This document shows positions 1 to 6,111 of a DNA stretch of 6,608 nucleotides, in pieces. How positions within the stretch are numbered: the first letter of the stretch is position 1; every line of letters starts with the position of its first letter. Source of the DNA: Bacillota bacterium (lineage in GTDB: Bacteria > Bacillota > Clostridia > Peptostreptococcales > Anaerovoracaceae); the NCBI GenBank assembly GCA_017515765.1, contig JAFWFF010000160.1:1-6608 (forward strand), in the 5' to 3' direction. The notes under the pieces were generated by a model. The model was not told where the DNA came from and ran no database searches. It saw nothing but the letters and a program-made list of their open reading frames with translations. Both the position numbers and the translations under genes were made by a program.

Positions 1-2856
1 CAGGGTCAGGACTCCGGCACTGGCGAGCAGGCTCCTGGAGTCGACGCCGAACAGGTAGAGGCAGTAGAACAGCGCGCCGATCGCTCCGCCGTATTTCACG
101 ATGGAGAGGAGCAGGTGGCCGATAGTCTCGCCCCTTGCGCCGAGCAAAGAGGAGACCAGCCTGACGGGTATGCGGAACAGGTAGACCAGGATGGCGGTCG
201 AGATGAGCACCAGCATGTTTGCGCTGAGCGCGAACACGTTAGGCCCTCTGTCCCAGTCTCCGCTCAGGATATAGTGGATCACGGATCCGTCGTCGAAAAG
301 CGAATTCGCGCCAAGTACAGTCGCGGCGACGTAGATGATCAGCAGGCTGCCGGCGAGGCCCACCATGAACAGAAGCTTCTGCTCGGGTCCCTTCTCGCGC
401 CAGGGTACGCGGCTGTTGTCCCAGCGCGCGGCGGCTTTGGTCGTCGAGACCGTGTGCCCGGACGGCAGGATGACCCGGAAGATCGTTGAATTGAGACCTT
501 TCTGGGCCTGGGAATCGCTCATCGTAGCGTAGAGTTCTTCCTCCTCGTCGGTCGTGAGAGTGACGGTGCCCGAGAGTATCATGATGAGCAGCAGGCTGAC
601 GAGCGCAGTGATCAAAGATACCGGGAACCGCATCCTGAACATGTCCGCCTTCGGGATGGCAGTCGCGACGAAATAACCGTCGCTGTAGCGGAAATACTGG
701 AAATAACGTACGCCGTTCACCCTGGTGAAGCCGTAGTAGTCAGATCCGCTGAACGCCTTGTCGGGGATCCCGATGTCGGCGGCCCTCATGCCGATCCTGG
801 CTTCGAAGGGCGAATACAGGCAGACGTGATCCTCGCTGTTGTCGAATAGAACGATGAATCCTCCGCTGAGCATATCTGTAGAGAAGATGTAGTTCAGGTC
901 GGTCGAAGCGAACAGCTTTTCGGAGAGCTCAGGCTTCAGGCCTATCTGGAGAAGCGACCTGTGAGCTGTGATCGGCCTGGAATATGTTTCCTCAGTCTCG
1001 TATTCCGCGTATTCGCTTTCGACCCCGGCTTCAGCCGCCTCTGCCAGGGCTTCGGCCAGATCGTACTCATAATGGGACACGTAACGGGTGTTCCCGTCCT
1101 CGTCAGTGGTCGTATAGTAGTACATCGCCACGCCGATGTACTGCGAATTGACGCCCACGTCGCTCATCATCGGATCCTGGATCAAAAGGTCGGTCTTTCC
1201 GTCCAGCACCTCCAGGAAGGGGTAGGACTGGGCCTCGCTGTTGTGGCTGATCGTGAAGAACCAGTTCGGGGTGCTGGTGGCTATGGTCCGGCCGTTCTCG
1301 TCGAAGATGTAGATCGATTCAAGGTCGTTAGCCGAGCAGAGTTCCTGCAGCCTCCGGGACGAGGAGACGGACCTGAGCGGGTTGCCTTCACCGTCGAGGA
1401 TATAGTGCTTGACGCCTGCCTGGTCGTATTCGGTATAGCGGCGCGAGGTAGGCTCGTTCAGGACCGCGGGATCCACCTCGACCAGATAGGCCATGAGCTT
1501 TGCCTTAGCGGCAAAGCGTTCGTCGTAATAATCTTTGATCAGGCTGCGGCTCTCAAGGCTCTCCTCGTACCGCCCGGTCACCTCGTCGAGCGCCGCGACC
1601 GAGTCGTCGATGCTCTCGGAGATCTCCAGGAGGGTCTGGGTGTAGAAGGAGACGAAGAAGATCACGATAACGCCCGCGATCATGAGCGGGAAGGTCTTTT
1701 TGAATATCGACTTGTCAAAGATATAGCTCTTGCCGTTTCTTCTGAAGAGAGTCTTGCGCTCCGTTTTGGTCGCGTTGCGGACAAAGTCGTTCCTGACGAT
1801 GACCGCGTATGCCAGGCAGATCAGCATCACCATGATGAAGCCGGTGATGGACCAGAAGAGCACGTATCTGTCCTTTGCGTGGATCGTCGAGGTGTCCGCC
1901 GCCGCGCAGATAACGGTCTGGCCGCCGAAAGTCCTGGAAACGCAGTAGTATCTCTTTCCGTTGATGGTCTCCATCCCGGCATAGCCGTCGTTCAGCGCCT
2001 GGGCGGACAGGCCCGCTTCCAGGGCGTTCCTGCCGGTCAGGACTTCGCCGTCGCGTTCATAGTAAAGGAAGGTGGAGGTCGCCGCGTCAACGGCGAACAG
2101 GAATCCGTCGTTTCCGACCGATACGCGCTTCAGCACTACCGACACGTCCTTCAGGGACGCGATCTGTACGTCGAGGTCTGAAGTATAGGAGCCCAGCACC
2201 ATGCAGACCGTGTTCCCCTGATAGGTATAGGGCATGGAATAGAAGTAGAAGCTGCCGTAGGTATTGGTCTCCTGGATCGGGATCACGCGCCCGTCGAGAC
2301 GCTTGGTCCCGCTTATCAGCTTAAGGAGATTTTCGTGGGTCATCAGGCCCGTGCCCTCGAGATTCTTGCCGATGAAATCGCTGTTCGGGGCGATGAGGAT
2401 GTTCCCATCATTATCCATGGAGAACAGATAGTCCACTCCGGAACGGCTGACCACGTCGGCAAAGACCTCGGCGCGGGCGTCGGCGTCTGCGTTTATCAGG
2501 TAATCAAAGAGGCCGCTCTTGAACATCTCGCTCAGATCGTCCAGCATATCCTGGTTGCCGTCGTGGAACATGTACGACAGCTCGGTGGAATCGATGTTGT
2601 TCTGCGAGAGGATCGTCACGGCGTCCGAAAGCGCCTGCTCGCTGTTTTCTTTCTGCTTCTGGATCGCGGCCTGTCCCTGCATCCCGCGCAGGAAGACCGT
2701 GATGAGCACAGCTCCGAGTATCATCAAAAAGAAGTTGACAGCAACTTTGGCAAAGAAGTATTGGTTCGCCCTTCTGCTGATGTCAGAACGGACTGCCGTC
2801 TGGCCGGCATCCCCGGGTATGTTCTGCATTTCAGGCTTATCAGTCTGCTCAGGCAT
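1..2856 (-). CDS. Double-Cache sensor fused to MscS-type mechanosensitive channel (partial, C-terminus beyond left edge)
   Basis: An open frame of 952 codons without a stop reaches the window edge. The start is the ATG at 2856-2854, 8 bases after GGAGGT (2870-2865). A nearer ATG at 2863 hits a stop after four codons. Hydrophobic helices lie at about residues 34-56, 331-354, 389-406, 744-767, 828-850, 874-896 and 915-938. The extracellular stretch 58-330 looks like a dCache sensor: FSMDNDGNILIAP with IGKNLEG (145-168), then VGNDGFLFAVD with LTGRNAL (247-279). The stretch 407-743 appears to be a second such module: IFDENGRTIATS (517-528) and GGFIVLFDN (665-673). Residues 912-952 match the MscS TM2/TM3 region: LLSIVKYGGAIGALF, then FGVDSRSLLASAGVLTL, the start of the Gly/Ala pore helix. 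The seven helices put the N-terminus inside and orient the channel core as in MscS. No HAMP, kinase, GGDEF or methyl-accepting domain is visible. The cytosolic beta and C-terminal vestibule domains of MscS should lie off the edge. The family call is firm; ligand gating is inferred. Confidence 0.85.
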   Translation of the reverse strand, partial: MPEQTDKPEMQNIPGDAGQTAVRSDISRRANQYFFAKVAVNFFLMILGAVLITVFLRGMQGQAAIQKQKENSEQALSDAVTILSQNNIDSTELSYMFHDGNQDMLDDLSEMFKSGLFDYLINADADARAEVFADVVSRSGVDYLFSMDNDGNILIAPNSDFIGKNLEGTGLMTHENLLKLISGTKRLDGRVIPIQETNTYGSFYFYSMPYTYQGNTVCMVLGSYTSDLDVQIASLKDVSVVLKRVSVGNDGFLFAVDAATSTFLYYERDGEVLTGRNALEAGLSAQALNDGYAGMETINGKRYYCVSRTFGGQTVICAAADTSTIHAKDRYVLFWSITGFIMVMLICLAYAVIVRNDFVRNATKTERKTLFRRNGKSYIFDKSIFKKTFPLMIAGVIVIFFVSFYTQTLLEISESIDDSVAALDEVTGRYEESLESRSLIKDYYDERFAAKAKLMAYLVEVDPAVLNEPTSRRYTEYDQAGVKHYILDGEGNPLRSVSSSRRLQELCSANDLESIYIFDENGRTIATSTPNWFFTISHNSEAQSYPFLEVLDGKTDLLIQDPMMSDVGVNSQYIGVAMYYYTTTDEDGNTRYVSHYEYDLAEALAEAAEAGVESEYAEYETEETYSRPITAHRSLLQIGLKPELSEKLFASTDLNYIFSTDMLSGGFIVLFDNSEDHVCLYSPFEARIGMRAADIGIPDKAFSGSDYYGFTRVNGVRYFQYFRYSDGYFVATAIPKADMFRMRFPVSLITALVSLLLIMILSGTVTLTTDEEEELYATMSDSQAQKGLNSTIFRVILPSGHTVSTTKAAARWDNSRVPWREKGPEQKLLFMVGLAGSLLIIYVAATVLGANSLFDDGSVIHYILSGDWDRGPNVFALSANMLVLISTAILVYLFRIPVRLVSSLLGARGETIGHLLLSIVKYGGAIGALFYCLYLFGVDSRSLLASAGVLTL

Positions 2857-2864
2857 GGGTCATG

Positions 2865-2870
2865 ACCTCC
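2865..2870 (-). promoter_or_regulatory. Ribosome binding site of the Cache-MscS gene
   Basis: The minus strand reads GGAGGT, ending 8 bases before the ATG at 2856. This spacing selects that start over the ATG at 2863, which is only one base from the site and leads to an early TGA. Confidence 0.8.
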
Positions 2871-2887
2871 GTATGTATCAAAGCGTT

Positions 2888-2906
2888 TGCGGCATCCGAA
2901 GCCGCA
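2888..2906 (-). other. Hairpin in the leader of the Cache-MscS gene
   Basis: On the minus strand TGCGGC and GCCGCA form a perfect 6-bp, mostly G-C stem around a 7-base loop, TTCGGAT. It lies between the predicted transcription start (about 2936) and the ribosome binding site. No U-tract follows, so it is not a standard terminator. It could be an mRNA-stabilising element or protein-binding site, or carry no function. I recognise no riboswitch class here. Confidence 0.45.
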
Positions 2907-2922
2907 GGGTCTCCTAGTCCGG

Positions 2923-2934
2923 GCGCATGTGCGC
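2923..2934. repeat. Short inverted repeat at the start of the Cache-MscS transcript
   Basis: GCGCA-TG-TGCGC has perfect 5-bp arms around a two-base centre. It lies at roughly +3 to +14 of the predicted minus-strand transcript, just downstream of the -10 box, a position where a repressor operator would be plausible. The function is unproven, and a repeat this short could be chance in GC-rich DNA. Confidence 0.4.
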
Positions 2935-2938
2935 AGCA

Positions 2939-2959
2939 ATATATTATACTATAATATAT
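2939..2959. repeat. Perfect 21-bp AT palindrome centred on C2949
   Basis: Ten-base arms (2939-2948 and 2950-2959) are exact reverse complements around the single base C2949. The symmetry creates a TATAAT on each strand: 2948-2943 on minus and 2950-2955 on plus. Only the minus-strand copy has a well-placed -35 box. AT-only DNA forms palindromes easily, but ten matched pairs in a row at a promoter is notable. Confidence 0.6.
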
Positions 2960-2972
2960 ATGTTCTTAACAA
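2943..2972 (-). promoter_or_regulatory. Promoter of the Cache-MscS gene
   Basis: On the minus strand a -35 box TTGTTA (2972-2967) and a perfect -10 box TATAAT (2948-2943) are separated by 18 bases, matching the housekeeping sigma factor consensus well. The predicted start near 2936 leaves a leader of about 80 bases that holds two inverted repeats. The -10 lies inside a 21-bp palindrome, so a regulator or a symmetric polymerase site is possible. Confidence 0.7.
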
Positions 2973-3056
2973 CAAAAAATGCGGAGAGCCGCTGCAGGGG
3001 CCTTCATGCAGGTCTGACCATACATTAATAGTATCATATAGCCAATACGATATGTA

Positions 3057-3089
3057 TTTTATCTGACTGGCGCGCAGGTATATTATAAA
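3057..3089 (+). promoter_or_regulatory. Candidate promoter of purA-pyrG (weak)
   Basis: Overlapping -10-like boxes TATTAT (3081-3086) and TATAAA (3084-3089) lie 20-30 bases before the purA ribosome binding site. The -35 region is poor: the T-rich stretch around 3057-3062 is the best available. No purine riboswitch core or other leader structure is recognisable between 2960 and 3110. Transcription could also start further upstream. Confidence 0.35.
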
Positions 3090-3109
3090 TAAGTAATGTG
3101 ATACTGCAT

Positions 3110-3116
3110 AAGGAGG
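3110..3116 (+). promoter_or_regulatory. Ribosome binding site of purA
   Basis: AAGGAGG lies 7 bases before the ATG at 3124. It is a full-strength Bacillota-type site and fixes the start codon. Confidence 0.85.
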
Positions 3117-3123
3117 CGGTTAT

Positions 3124-4401
3124 ATGTCCAATTGCGCGGTCGTCGGGATAAACTGGGGCGACGAGGGCAAAGGCAGGATGGTGGATCTTCTGACTGAGGA
3201 CTACGACGTGGTCGTGAGGTTCCAGGGCGGAGGAAACGCCGGCCATACCGTGGAGAACGAGTTCGGGAAATTTGCTCTCCATCTGCTCCCTTCGGGGATC
3301 TTCAGGAAGGGAGTCGTGAACATCCTCGGGAACGGGGTGGCGCTCGACCCCGAGAATCTGCTCGCGGAGATAGAGACCGTGAGAGCAAAGGGCGTTGATA
3401 TAACGCCGGAGAACCTTTTGATCAGCGACAGGGCATCGCTGCTCCTGCCGTGGCACAGGGATCTCGACGCGCTGGAGGAGGCGCGCCTTAAGGATAAGAA
3501 ATACGGCTCGACCAAGCAGGGGATCGCGCCGTTCTATTCGGATAAATACCAGAAGAAGACCGTGATGGCCGGGCAGCTCCTGCACCCGGAGAAGCTCATA
3601 GAGCACCTCGCGGACATCGCTGAGTGGAAGAACCTGACCCTGACCAAAGTCTACGGCGCCGAGCCCTATACGATGGACATGCTGAAGGACTGGCTCAGTG
3701 AATACTGCGAGAAGATCAAACCCTTCATCGCGGACACCGGGGCGTACCTCAGGAAGGCGCAGGCAGACGGGAAGAGAATACTCTTCGAAGCCCAGCTCGG
3801 AGCGCTCCGCGACCTGGACCTCGGCATCTATCCGTACACGACTTCTTCGAACACTCTCGCGGCCTACGCGCCGATCGGCTCCGGCTTCCCGGGCGCGAAG
3901 ATCGACGACGTGGTCGGCGTGGTGAAGGCGTATTCGACCTGCGTGGGAGAGGGGCCTTTCGTCTGCGAGATGTTCGGCGAAGAGGCCGAGCGGCTGCGCG
4001 AGGCCGGCTTTGAATACGGAGCAAAGACGGGAAGGCCGCGCCGCGTCGGACCTCTGGACATAGTCGCGACCCGTTACGGAGTCAGGGCACAGGCGGCTAC
4101 CGAGATAGCGCTCACCAAGCTCGACGTCCTGAGCTATCTGGACGAGATACCGGTCTGCACCGCGTACGAGGTATGTGGTGAGGAGACGGAGGAGTTCCCC
4201 TTCCCGACAGCGCTTGAGGCAGCGAAGCCCGTGATAAAGACTCTGAAGGGCTGGAAGAGCGACATCTCCGGAGTGAGGAGCTTTGACGATCTGCCCCGGG
4301 AAGCCCGCGAGTACGTGGAGTTCATAGAGAAGAGCATCGAGTGCCCGATCACGTATATATCCGTGGGACCCGAACGCGACAGCATAATCATCAGGAAATG
4401 A
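3124..4401 (+). CDS. purA: Adenylosuccinate synthase PurA
   Basis: This cytosolic enzyme joins IMP and aspartate using GTP to form adenylosuccinate, the first committed step to AMP. The 425-residue length is normal for the family. The nucleotide loop GDEGKG (residues 12-17) carries catalytic Asp13 and Lys16. QGGGNAGHT (34-42) carries catalytic His41. GAKTGRPRR (299-307) keeps the arginines that align with E. coli Arg303 and Arg305, and TKLD (331-334) is the guanine-recognition motif. Two IMP-contact segments depart from the E. coli form: GSTKQGIAPFY (128-138) replaces GTTGRGIGPAY, and FEAQLGALRDLDLGIYP (221-237) replaces FEGAQGTLLDIDHGTYP. I recall this variant from clostridial PurA proteins, so it looks like a clade feature rather than damage. 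Asp13 argues against the phage PurZ relatives, which lack that aspartate. The gene leads an operon with pyrG, 21 bases downstream. Confidence 0.97.
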   Translation: MSNCAVVGINWGDEGKGRMVDLLTEDYDVVVRFQGGGNAGHTVENEFGKFALHLLPSGIFRKGVVNILGNGVALDPENLLAEIETVRAKGVDITPENLLISDRASLLLPWHRDLDALEEARLKDKKYGSTKQGIAPFYSDKYQKKTVMAGQLLHPEKLIEHLADIAEWKNLTLTKVYGAEPYTMDMLKDWLSEYCEKIKPFIADTGAYLRKAQADGKRILFEAQLGALRDLDLGIYPYTTSSNTLAAYAPIGSGFPGAKIDDVVGVVKAYSTCVGEGPFVCEMFGEEAERLREAGFEYGAKTGRPRRVGPLDIVATRYGVRAQAATEIALTKLDVLSYLDEIPVCTAYEVCGEETEEFPFPTALEAAKPVIKTLKGWKSDISGVRSFDDLPREAREYVEFIEKSIECPITYISVGPERDSIIIRK

Positions 4402-4408
4402 CAGACCT

Positions 4409-4414
4409 GGGAGG
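4409..4414 (+). promoter_or_regulatory. Ribosome binding site of pyrG
   Basis: GGGAGG lies 8 bases before the ATG at 4423, within the 21-base gap after the purA stop. The gap has no room for a promoter or terminator, which supports co-transcription. Confidence 0.75.
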
Positions 4415-4422
4415 CGCGAGGC

Positions 4423-6039
4423 ATGACTAAATACATATTTGTTACCGGAGGAGTCGTCTCAGGACTTGGCAAGGGGATAACCGCGGCGTCGCTCGGCAGG
4501 CTCCTGAAAGCGCGCGGCCTTAAGGTCGCGGCACAGAAGCTCGACCCCTATATCAATGTGGATCCCGGGACGATGAGCCCCTTCCAGCACGGCGAGGTCT
4601 ACGTGACCGAGGACGGCGCCGAGACGGACCTGGACCTCGGCCACTACGAGCGCTTCATCGACGAGGACCTGAACAAATACTCCAACCTCACGACCGGCAA
4701 GGTCTACTGGAACGTCCTGAACAAAGAGCGCCGCGGCGAATACCTCGGCTCCACGGTCCAGGTCATCCCCCACATCACCAACGAGATCAAAAGCTTCATC
4801 TACTCGGTAGGCACCAAGACTGAAGCCGACGTGGTGATAACGGAGATCGGCGGGACCATAGGAGACATCGAGTCCCAGCCCTTCATCGAGGCGGCCAGGC
4901 AGGTCTCCCTGGAGGTCGGCAAAGGAAACTGCCTCTTCATCCACGTTACGCTCGTGCCCTTCCTGAAGGGCTCCGACGAGCACAAGTCCAAGCCCACCCA
5001 GCACTCGGTAAAGGAGCTGCAGGGCATGGGAGTGAACCCGGACATCATAGTCCTCCGCTGCGACGAGCCGCTGGAGGAGTCGATCTTTGACAAGATATCC
5101 CTGTTCTGCAACGTGAAGCGGGACTGTGTCATAGAGAACATCACCCTCCCGGTGCTCTACGAGGCGCCGCTCATGCTGGAGAAGTCCGACCTCTCCGCCG
5201 TGGTGTGCCGCGAGCTCAACATCTACGCCCCGCACTGCCGGCTGGAGGACTGGGAGGAGATGGTCAGGAGCATCAAAGCCCGCACGGAGTACGTGGACAT
5301 CGGCCTCGTCGGAAAATACGTCGCGCTGCACGACGCGTACCTCTCGGTTGCCGAGGCCCTGAGGCACGCGGACTACTGCTACAACTCGCACATCAGGATC
5401 CACTGGATAGATTCGGAGGAGATCACTGAAGAGACCGCGGACGCGATGCTCGCCGGGCTCGACGGGATCATAGTCCCGGGAGGCTTCGGAAACCGCGGCA
5501 TAGAGGGGATGATCCTCGCGGCAAAGTACGCGAGAGAGAACGACGTCCCGTACTTCGGGATCTGCCTCGGGATGCAGATCGCGGTCATAGAGTTCGCCCG
5601 GAACGCGGCAGGCATCAAAGGCGCGAATTCAGGAGAGTTCGATCCGTTTTGCCCGGACAAAGTCATAGACTTCATGCCCGGCCAGAGCGAGGAGATAGAC
5701 AAAGGAGGAACCCTGCGGCTGGGTGCGTATCCCTGCGTGATAACGCCAGGCACCGTGATGGAGCGATGCTATGGCCAAGCGCAGATCGCGGAGAGGCACC
5801 GGCATCGTTATGAGTTCAACAACAATTACCGTGAGGCGCTCACGGCCGCAGGCCTCATTTTATCGGGAATGTCCCCGGACGGGGAACTGGTCGAGACGGT
5901 GGAACTCGCCGGCAGGCCGTTCTTCGTCGGGGTCCAGTACCATCCGGAGTTCAAGAGCCGCCCGAACAAAGCGCACCCGCTGTTCAAAGGCTTCGTGAAG
6001 GCGTCCCTCGAGAACCGCGCAGCTCGCAGCGCCGATTAA
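4423..6039 (+). CDS. pyrG: CTP synthase PyrG (glutamine-hydrolysing)
   Basis: This cytosolic enzyme, usually a tetramer, aminates UTP to CTP using ATP and glutamine-derived ammonia. It is normally activated by GTP and inhibited by CTP. The protein is 538 residues, typical and complete. The N-terminal synthase domain (about 1-268) has the loop GGVVSGLGKGITAAS (9-23, Lys17), the segment KLDPYINVDPGTMSP (39-53), the Mg-binding residues Asp71 and Glu141, and EIGGTIGDIES (141-151) at the UTP/CTP site. The class I glutamine amidotransferase domain (about 290-530) has PGGFGNRG (352-359) for the oxyanion loop, FGICLGMQ with nucleophile Cys381, and VQYHPEF with His507 and Glu509 completing the triad. 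ERHRHRYEFNN (457-467) is also conserved. All catalytic residues are present. It follows purA by 21 bases, so its supply is probably tied to purA transcription, and no pyrG-specific attenuator is seen in the gap. Confidence 0.98.
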   Translation: MTKYIFVTGGVVSGLGKGITAASLGRLLKARGLKVAAQKLDPYINVDPGTMSPFQHGEVYVTEDGAETDLDLGHYERFIDEDLNKYSNLTTGKVYWNVLNKERRGEYLGSTVQVIPHITNEIKSFIYSVGTKTEADVVITEIGGTIGDIESQPFIEAARQVSLEVGKGNCLFIHVTLVPFLKGSDEHKSKPTQHSVKELQGMGVNPDIIVLRCDEPLEESIFDKISLFCNVKRDCVIENITLPVLYEAPLMLEKSDLSAVVCRELNIYAPHCRLEDWEEMVRSIKARTEYVDIGLVGKYVALHDAYLSVAEALRHADYCYNSHIRIHWIDSEEITEETADAMLAGLDGIIVPGGFGNRGIEGMILAAKYARENDVPYFGICLGMQIAVIEFARNAAGIKGANSGEFDPFCPDKVIDFMPGQSEEIDKGGTLRLGAYPCVITPGTVMERCYGQAQIAERHRHRYEFNNNYREALTAAGLILSGMSPDGELVETVELAGRPFFVGVQYHPEFKSRPNKAHPLFKGFVKASLENRAARSAD

Positions 6040-6064
6040 AGCGATTGATTTAATGGCATTTTTT
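6031..6064 (+). terminator. Rho-independent terminator of purA-pyrG
   Basis: GCC (6031-6033), a bulged G6034 and ATTAAA (6035-6040) pair with TTTAAT (6049-6054) and GGC (6055-6057), giving nine pairs with one bulge and an 8-base loop. A58 is followed by six T residues (6059-6064). The pyrG stop codon (6037-6039) lies inside the left arm. The upper stem is all A-T, so termination may be partial. Confidence 0.55.
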
Positions 6065-6072
6065 GCTATAAT
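6045..6072 (+). promoter_or_regulatory. Promoter of nagB
   Basis: A -35 box TTGATT (6045-6050) and a perfect -10 box TATAAT (6067-6072) are separated by 16 bases, with a TGC extended -10 (6064-6066). The predicted start is near 6079, leaving a leader of about 33 bases. The promoter overlaps the pyrG terminator: its -35 spans the loop and right arm, and the T-tract forms its spacer. No operator palindrome is evident nearby. Confidence 0.75.
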
Positions 6073-6097
6073 AGAATAAGTATATCCGACGGAAATC

Positions 6098-6104
6098 AAG
6101 GAGG
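6098..6104 (+). promoter_or_regulatory. Ribosome binding site of nagB
   Basis: AAGGAGG ends 7 bases before the ATG at 6112. An in-frame ATG at 6106 lies one base from this site and is too close to serve, so 6112 is preferred. Confidence 0.85.
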
Positions 6105-6111
6105 AATGACA

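Noticed and set aside
961..2181. Plus-strand open frame of 406 codons, and shorter plus-strand frames around 115-489 and 2335-2917
   Set aside because: They lie opposite the minus-strand Cache-MscS gene, show no recognisable domain and have low-complexity Asp/Val/Arg-rich translations typical of the antisense of GC-rich coding DNA. No ribosome binding site supports them.
2861..2863. ATG at 2863 as the start of the channel gene
   Set aside because: It is out of frame, hits TGA after four codons and is only one base from the ribosome binding site.
2950..2955. Plus-strand TATAAT as the main purA promoter
   Set aside because: The hexamer is perfect, but the bases 15-19 upstream are GC-rich and unlike TTGACA. 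It is more likely a by-product of the palindrome, though kept as a possibility in the findings.
2974..2992. Minus-strand terminator-like GCGG-CTCT-CCGC followed by a T-run
   Set aside because: The stem is only 4 bp and no gene reads into it from upstream on that strand; it precedes the channel-gene promoter. Probably chance.
2940..3123. Purine, PRPP or other riboswitch upstream of purA
   Set aside because: I looked for purine-aptamer core sequences and a terminator hairpin with a T-tract on the plus strand and found neither. A 7-base inverted repeat (3030-3036 with 3099-3105) is too short and too far apart to build a case.
3034..3606. Minus-strand open frame of 190 codons overlapping the start of purA
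   Set aside because: It covers conserved purA coding sequence in antisense and has no family match; no start signals support it.
3124..4401. PurZ-like (2-aminoadenylosuccinate synthase) or other non-PurA function
   Set aside because: Catalytic Asp13 is present, all other core motifs are intact, and the length and operon partner fit housekeeping PurA.
4459..5403. Minus-strand open frame of 314 codons inside pyrG
   Set aside because: It is antisense to the fully conserved CTP synthase. The Val/Asp/Leu-rich composition is the usual shadow of a GC-rich gene.
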